11,120 bases of DNA from Bordetella parapertussis (GTDB lineage Bacteria; Pseudomonadota; Gammaproteobacteria; Burkholderiales; Burkholderiaceae_C): NCBI GenBank assembly GCA_945875935.1, contig CAMCNE010000074.1, forward strand, positions 1 through 11,120, in the 5' to 3' direction. The notes beneath the pieces are model-generated. The model did no database searches. It was given only the letters and a program-made list of their open reading frames with translations, and had not been told where the DNA came from. The stretch's first letter is position 1. Each line of letters opens with the position of its first letter. A program made the position numbers and the translations under genes. This document shows, one piece after another, positions 7,280 to 11,120 of the stretch.

Positions 7280-8833
7280 TCAGGCGAAGGACTTCTTGAA
7301 CGCGCCGACAGCGGCCGAGAGTTCAGCTTCGGTTTCTTTGTCGAGCATCTTCGAGTCTTCGATCTTCTTCAGCAAGCCAGCATGGCTCGTCTTCAGGAAT
7401 TGATGCAAGCCCGACTCGAAAGCCAGCACCTTCTTGACTTCCACGTCGTCCATGAAGCCCTTGTTGACCGCGAACAGCGTCGCGCCCATCAGGGAAATCG
7501 ACAGCGGCGAATACTGGGCCTGCTTGAGCAGTTCGGTCACGCGAGCGCCACGGTCGAGCTGCTTGCGAGTTGCTTCGTCCAGGTCAGAGGCGAACTGCGC
7601 AAACGCTGCCAGTTCGCGGTACTGCGCCAAGTCGGTACGGATACCACCTGACAGGCCCTTGATGACCTTGGTCTGCGCGGCGCCACCGACTCGCGACACG
7701 GAAATACCGGCGTTGATGGCGGGGCGAATGCCGGCGTTGAACAGCGAGGTCTCGAGGAAGATCTGACCGTCGGTGATCGAAATCACATTGGTCGGAACGA
7801 AAGCCGAGACGTCACCAGCTTGCGTCTCGATGATGGGCAATGCTGTGAGCGATCCGGTCTTGCCCTTGACGGCTCCGTTGGTGAAGGCCTCGACATAGTC
7901 TGCGTTCACACGAGCGGCACGCTCGAGCAGGCGGCTATGGAGATAGAAAACGTCACCGGGGTAGGCTTCGCGTCCGGGTGGGCGGCGCAACAGCAGCGAC
8001 ACCTGACGATAGGCCACGGCCTGCTTGGACAGGTCGTCATAGACGATCAGCGCATCTTCGCCGCGGTCGCGGAAATACTCACCCATCGTGCAGCCCGAGT
8101 AGGCAGACACGTATTGCATCGCTGCTGATTCGGCAGCCGAGGCCGCCACAACGATCGTGTACTCCATCGCGCCGTTGGCTTCGAGCGAACGCACCACGTT
8201 CTTGATCGACGACGCCTTTTGGCCGATGGCGACGTAGATGCAGGTCATGTTCTGACCCTTCTGGTTGATGATCGCGTCGATCGCCACCGCGGTCTTGCCG
8301 GTTTGGCGGTCACCGATGATCAACTCGCGCTGGCCGCGACCCACCGGCACCATCGAGTCAATGGACTTCAGGCCGGTCTGCATCGGCTGGTCCACCGACT
8401 TGCGGGCAATCACGCCAGGTGCGATCTTTTCGATAGGCATCGACAACTGCGCGTTGATCGGACCCTTGCCGTCGATCGGCTGGCCCAGCGCGTTAACGAC
8501 ACGGCCTTTCAGTTCGGGGCCGACGGGCACTTCAAGAATGCGCCCGGTGCACTTGACGGTGTTGCCTTCGGCAATGTGCTCGTACTCGCCCAAGATCACG
8601 GCGCCCACCGAGTCGCGCTCGAGGTTGAGTGCCAAACCAAACGTCGGCGTGCCGTCCGCGGCAGCGGGAAACTCGAGCATTTCGCCTTGCATCACGTCCG
8701 ACAGACCGTGCACGCGGCAAATACCGTCAGCCACCGACACCACGGTGCCCTGATTGCGAATGTCGGTGGAAGCACCAAGGCCTTCGATGCGGCTCTTGAT
8801 GAGTTCGGAAATTTCAGCGGGATTCAGTTGCAT
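7280..8833 (-). CDS. atpA: F1 ATP synthase alpha subunit
   Basis: Alpha alternates with beta in the F1 hexamer, binds non-exchanging nucleotide and supplies the arginine finger to the catalytic site. The 517-residue protein has the usual length, the N-terminal barrel with DGICRVHGLSDVMQGEMLEF, Walker A GDRQTGKT at 174-181, the Walker B strand ALIVYDDLSK at 261-270, LLRRPPGREAYPGDVFYLHSR, and VSRVGGAAQTKV with the arginine finger at R381. The N-terminal helix (MQLNPAEISELIKSRIEGL) is the part expected to bind delta and the peripheral stalk. GGAG at 8841-8844, seven bases upstream of the ATG, supports the start. The gap to atpH is 89 bp, the longest inside this operon, and contains a hairpin described separately. 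Confidence 0.99.
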   Translation of the reverse strand: MQLNPAEISELIKSRIEGLGASTDIRNQGTVVSVADGICRVHGLSDVMQGEMLEFPAAADGTPTFGLALNLERDSVGAVILGEYEHIAEGNTVKCTGRILEVPVGPELKGRVVNALGQPIDGKGPINAQLSMPIEKIAPGVIARKSVDQPMQTGLKSIDSMVPVGRGQRELIIGDRQTGKTAVAIDAIINQKGQNMTCIYVAIGQKASSIKNVVRSLEANGAMEYTIVVAASAAESAAMQYVSAYSGCTMGEYFRDRGEDALIVYDDLSKQAVAYRQVSLLLRRPPGREAYPGDVFYLHSRLLERAARVNADYVEAFTNGAVKGKTGSLTALPIIETQAGDVSAFVPTNVISITDGQIFLETSLFNAGIRPAINAGISVSRVGGAAQTKVIKGLSGGIRTDLAQYRELAAFAQFASDLDEATRKQLDRGARVTELLKQAQYSPLSISLMGATLFAVNKGFMDDVEVKKVLAFESGLHQFLKTSHAGLLKKIEDSKMLDKETEAELSAAVGAFKKSFA

Positions 8834-8912
8834 GAGTTCTCTCCTGTCTGTACTCGCGGCCTGCTTCAGGTGCGGTTCGTCAGCTTGGACGACGGGGGTG
8901 TGACCTGGATGC

Positions 8913-8940
8913 GTCGCGGCCTTCAGGCCGTGAGCGCGAC
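8913..8940 (-). promoter_or_regulatory. Hairpin enclosing the atpH stop codon
   Basis: In the mRNA sense, GTCGC (8936-8940) pairs with GCGAC (8913-8917), and inside it GGCC (8926-8929) pairs with GGCC (8918-8921) around a four-base loop holding the TGA of atpH. Six bases (8930-8935) bulge on the 5' side. No U-tract follows, so it is not an intrinsic terminator. It may affect translation termination, reinitiation at atpA or RNA processing. In GC-rich sequence a structure of this size can also arise by chance. Confidence 0.35.
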
Positions 8941-9456
8941 CCTCATTTGTTCAAGGCGAGCCTTCACCGAGGTGTCCATGACCTCGTCGCCGACCACCAC
9001 ACGGATGCCGCCAATCAGTTCGGGCTCAACCGCTACGGTGACGTTCAGCCGGCGTCCAAAGCGTCGCTCCAACGCGGCCACCACCTCTGGAAGCTGCGAG
9101 GATTCGATGGGAAACGCGCTGGAAACCATTGCGTCCGACACACCAGCACCCGCATTCGCCAAGGCGTGAAACTGCGCCGCAATTTCTGGCAGCACGGTGA
9201 GCCTTCCGTTTTCGATGACCGTATGCAGCAGGTTTTGCAGCATGGGTGACATCGGGATGGACACCACCGAAGCAATCAGGTCGAAGACCTGCTGCGAGCT
9301 GATTTTCGGGCTGTCGGCAAACTGCCTGAGCCCTTCGTCAGAGGCCACTGCCGCGAGCGCATCGATTTGCTGCGATGCGGCTTTCACATCGCCCTTGGCG
9401 GCGACCTCAAACAATGCCTCGGCGTAGGGCCTGGCGAGTGTGGCAAGTTCGGCCAT
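8923..9456 (-). CDS. atpH: F1 ATP synthase delta subunit
   Basis: Delta joins the top of F1 to the b dimer of the peripheral stalk. The 177-residue protein fits the family length and pattern: an N-terminal helical bundle starting AELATLARPYAEALFEVA, the middle MLQNLLHTVIENGRLTVLPEIAAQF (about 93-117), and a C-terminal part with VTVAVEPELIGGIRVVVGDEVMDTSVKARLEQM. It starts only 3 bp after the atpF stop with no good Shine-Dalgarno close by (AAGG lies about 15 bases back), so it is probably translated by coupling with atpF. Its stop codon lies in the loop of a predicted hairpin, and an 89-bp gap separates it from atpA. Confidence 0.97.
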   Translation of the reverse strand: MAELATLARPYAEALFEVAAKGDVKAASQQIDALAAVASDEGLRQFADSPKISSQQVFDLIASVVSIPMSPMLQNLLHTVIENGRLTVLPEIAAQFHALANAGAGVSDAMVSSAFPIESSQLPEVVAALERRFGRRLNVTVAVEPELIGGIRVVVGDEVMDTSVKARLEQMRVALTA

Positions 9457-9459
9457 GAT

Positions 9460-9930
9460 TTACAGCTCGACCTTCAGACGATCCAGCAAATCGGCATGAA
9501 CGCTGGCGTTGACCTCTCGCTTGAGGATCTGCTCAGCGCCCTTGACGGCCAGCAAAGCGACTTGTTCGCGCAAGGTCTCGCGCGCCTTCAGGGCTTCCTG
9601 TGCAGCCTCGGCCTTGGCCGCCGCGACGATCTTGATGCCTTCATCGTTGGCGCGTGCCTTGGCGTCTTCAATCATCGACTGAGCCAAGCGCTCGGCATCT
9701 GCCAGGCGTTGGGCGGCATCGGTGCGAGCAGCTGACAACTGCTCTTCGACACGTTTATTGGCCATGGAAAGGTCAGCCTTCGCCTTGTCGGCTGCGGACA
9801 AACCTTCCGAAATCTTCTGGGCGCGCTCGTCAAGCGCCTTGACGATGGGCGGCCACACAAACGACATCGTGAACCAGACCAGGATCAGGAACACGATCAG
9901 TTGCGCGATCAGCGTAGCGTTGATGCTCAC
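9460..9930 (-). CDS. atpF: Fo ATP synthase b subunit
   Basis: Subunit b forms the dimeric peripheral stalk that holds alpha3-beta3 against rotation. The 156-residue protein has one N-terminal membrane helix (about 6-26, LIAQLIVFLILVWFTMSFVW) followed by PPI and then a long charged amphipathic helix rich in Ala, Glu, Lys and Arg, ending DLLDRLKVEL. Only one b-type gene is present between atpE and atpH, so a b homodimer is expected rather than the b/b' pair of alphaproteobacteria and cyanobacteria. The start is a GTG at 9928-9930, giving MSINATLIAQ as in relatives, supported by AAGG seven bases upstream. It lies 67 bp after atpE, across a strong hairpin, and 3 bp before atpH. Confidence 0.98.
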   Translation of the reverse strand: MSINATLIAQLIVFLILVWFTMSFVWPPIVKALDERAQKISEGLSAADKAKADLSMANKRVEEQLSAARTDAAQRLADAERLAQSMIEDAKARANDEGIKIVAAAKAEAAQEALKARETLREQVALLAVKGAEQILKREVNASVHADLLDRLKVEL

Positions 9931-9937
9931 GTTGTTG

Positions 9938-9941
9938 CCTT
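9938..9941 (-). promoter_or_regulatory. Ribosome binding site for the GTG start of atpF
   Basis: AAGG (read on the minus strand) lies seven bases before the GTG at 9928-9930. It supports this non-ATG start, which no nearby in-frame ATG replaces while keeping the membrane helix whole. Confidence 0.7.
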
Positions 9942-9960
9942 TGAAGCTGAGTGGATCAAG

Positions 9961-9988
9961 GCAGGCGGCGCCTCAATGGCGCGCCTGC
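9961..9988 (-). promoter_or_regulatory. GC-rich hairpin between atpE and atpF
   Basis: In the mRNA sense, GCAGGCGCGCC (9978-9988) pairs with GGCGC-C-GCCTGC (9961-9972), giving 11 pairs, ten of them G-C, with one bulged C and a five-base loop. It begins 9 bases after the atpE stop and ends 30 bases before the atpF start. No U-tract follows, so it is unlikely to terminate transcription. A role as a barrier to 3' exonucleases protecting upstream atpB-atpE message, or as a processing site, fits the position (inference). The structure is obvious by eye; its function is not. Confidence 0.6.
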
Positions 9989-9997
9989 GCGAGGGAC

Positions 9998-10261
9998 TTA
10001 CTTGGGCAGGTTGGCGATCTGGGCCAGAAACGGATTGGCCGTTGCGAACCACAGAGCAATACCGGTACCAATAATGAATGCAGCGTCAATCAGACCGGCC
10101 AGCAAGAACATCTTGGTCTGCAGCTCGTTCATGAGTTCCGGCTGACGGGCGGCAGATTCAAGGTACTTGCTGCCCATGATGCCAATGCCGATGCAAGCGC
10201 CAACGGCACCGAGACCAATGATCAAGCCGGCGGCGAGGGCAACAAAGCTGATGACTTCCAT
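9998..10261 (-). CDS. atpE: Fo ATP synthase c subunit (proteolipid)
   Basis: Subunit c forms the membrane ring whose rotation is driven by proton passage. The 87-residue protein is a two-helix hairpin. Helix 1 (about 5-31) has the glycine-repeat packing motif GLGAVGACIGIGIMG, the cytoplasmic loop has ARQPE with R39, Q40 and P41, and helix 2 (about 52-75) has LLAGLIDAAFIIGTGIALWF with the proton-carrying Asp59. The lack of the helix-1 glutamine and helix-2 Glu-Ser pair of sodium-type rings points to proton coupling. It has the best Shine-Dalgarno of the operon (TTAGGAG, five bases before ATG) and a pyrimidine-rich leader, which fits the need for many copies per complex. Gaps are 61 bp to atpB and 67 bp to atpF. 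Confidence 0.98.
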   Translation of the reverse strand: MEVISFVALAAGLIIGLGAVGACIGIGIMGSKYLESAARQPELMNELQTKMFLLAGLIDAAFIIGTGIALWFATANPFLAQIANLPK

Positions 10262-10266
10262 GATGA

Positions 10267-10315
10267 CTCCTAAGTGGTTTTATAACGAGAGGGAAAAGAA
10301 AACGAGAAGAACGAA
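10267..10315 (-). promoter_or_regulatory. Pyrimidine-rich leader and strong RBS of atpE
   Basis: Between atpB and atpE the mRNA has a 32-base stretch (10284-10315) with 29 pyrimidines, then an A/U-rich segment (GTTATAAAACC) and TTAGGAG five bases from the ATG. In E. coli the atpE initiation region is known to contain an upstream enhancer that raises c-subunit synthesis. A U/C-rich tract is also the kind of site bound by ribosomal protein S1. Here the same role is inferred from position and composition. The TATAAA-like piece could also be a -10 element, but no partner -35 is clear. Confidence 0.5.
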
Positions 10316-10322
10316 TTCCGAA

Positions 10323-11120
10323 TCAATGCGCGTCGTGCGCCTGACCGATGTAAACCAGCGTCAACATCATGAACACGAAGGCCTGCAACGTGATGATCAG
10401 GATGTGAAAGATGGTCCACACCGTACCGGCAACGATGTGCCCCAAAAACAGGGCGATACCGGTACCAGACAGTGTGAAAGCGCCGCCCATGAGGGCGATC
10501 AGCATAAAGATCAATTCGCCGGCGTACATGTTTCCGAACAGCCGCATGCCGTGGGAAACCGTCTTGGCCACGAACTCGATGATCTGCATGAGGAAGTTGA
10601 CTGGGTACAGGAACCACTTGTCGCCAAACGGTGCAGAGAAAAGCTCATGCACCCAACCGCCCGCCCCCTTGATCTTCACGTTGTAGAAAAGACAGACCAG
10701 CAACACGCCAATCGACAAACCCATCGTGATGGACAAGTCAGCCGTCGGAACCACGCGCAGGTAGTCCAGACCGAACACATGCTCACCCACCCAAGGCAGA
10801 AGGTCGACGGGCAGCATGTCCATCGCATTGAGCAGAAAAATCCACACGAAAACGGTCAGCGCCAGCGGAGCAACCATCCTGCGACTCGCAGCGCTGTGAA
10901 CGATGCCCTTGGCTTGAGAGTCAACCATCTCAACGAGCATCTCAACCGCCGCCTGGAACCGCCCCGGGGTACCCGAGGTCGCCTTGCTCGCGGCGAGCCA
11001 AAGCAGCAGGCAGCCGACAAAACCCAGAACCACCGTGAAAAACACGGAGTCGAGGTTGATCACCGAAAAGTCAACAACCGACGACTGATGCCCGCTTTGC
11101 AGGTGCTTGAGGTGGTGAAT
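10323..11120 (-). CDS. atpB: Fo ATP synthase a subunit (N terminus cut by window edge)
   Basis: Subunit a forms the proton half-channels beside the c-ring. The frame stays open to the last base of the window, giving 265 visible residues that begin IHHLKHLQSGHQSS, so the true start lies beyond 11120, probably about 20 codons further. Several membrane helices are visible. HGMRLFGNMYAGELIFMLIALMGG carries the essential arginine (visible residue 193, the E. coli R210 equivalent), with Glu202 nine residues later. FHILIITLQAFVFMMLTLVY near the end carries the conserved His239 and the glutamine of ITLQAF. PVDLLPW and PTADLSITMGLS are also family segments. The loop before the last helix is longer than in E. 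coli. It lies 61 bp upstream of atpE. No visible part is damaged. Confidence 0.97.
   Translation of the reverse strand: MHHLKHLQSGHQSSVVDFSVINLDSVFFTVVLGFVGCLLLWLAASKATSGTPGRFQAAVEMLVEMVDSQAKGIVHSAASRRMVAPLALTVFVWIFLLNAMDMLPVDLLPWVGEHVFGLDYLRVVPTADLSITMGLSIGVLLVCLFYNVKIKGAGGWVHELFSAPFGDKWFLYPVNFLMQIIEFVAKTVSHGMRLFGNMYAGELIFMLIALMGGAFTLSGTGIALFLGHIVAGTVWTIFHILIITLQAFVFMMLTLVYIGQAHDAH

Noticed and set aside
8219..9169. Long plus-strand open frame (316 codons) opposite atpA and atpH
   Set aside because: Antisense to two conserved ATP synthase genes. Its composition follows the complementary codons, and there is no family likeness.
10323..11063. atpB starting at the GTG at 11061-11063
   Set aside because: The frame is open to the window edge, and the upstream codons (IHHLKHLQSGHQSS) match the usual N-terminal region of subunit a, so the GTG is an internal valine.

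Overview
The window looks like ordinary core chromosome of a high-GC betaproteobacterium, most likely Burkholderiales and probably Comamonadaceae. That placement is a judgement from remembered family sequences (HemE starting near APLQNDSFLRA, the beta subunit with DELAPED, a short LemA/TPM/TPM set beside the atp operon). No search was run. Nothing looks mobile: I see no IS element, integrase, tRNA, rRNA, CRISPR array or composition break, and gene density is near maximal.

Layout. (1) 7-1101, minus: hemE, uroporphyrinogen decarboxylase. (2) 1182-2102, plus: a CysK-type cysteine synthase, divergent from hemE across an 80-bp gap that holds a small inverted repeat. (3) 2189-4326, plus: a LemA-family putative lipoprotein, then two TPM-domain proteins, one secreted and membrane-anchored with a glycine-rich tail, one soluble. 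(4) 4366-4398: a strong hairpin with an A run on one side and a T run on the other, placed to end transcription from both sides. (5) 4419-11120, minus: the F1Fo ATP synthase operon in transcription order atpB (cut by the window edge), atpE, atpF, atpH, atpA, atpG, atpD, atpC. atpI, if present, would lie beyond the right edge.

The atp genes encode the full set of a proton-type F-ATP synthase: Fo a, c and b (one b gene, so a b homodimer) and F1 delta, alpha, gamma, beta and epsilon. Walker motifs, the alpha arginine finger, the c-ring aspartate and the a-subunit arginine are intact. HemE makes coproporphyrinogen III for heme synthesis, and CysK makes cysteine from O-acetylserine and sulfide. 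LemA and the TPM proteins are envelope-linked families of poorly defined function.

I found no convincing undescribed system. The observations most worth a second look are RNA-level signals inside the atp operon: a pyrimidine-rich leader before atpE, an 11-bp GC hairpin just after atpE, and a hairpin enclosing the atpH stop codon before an unusually long gap. The LemA/TPM/TPM cassette is the least understood gene group here.
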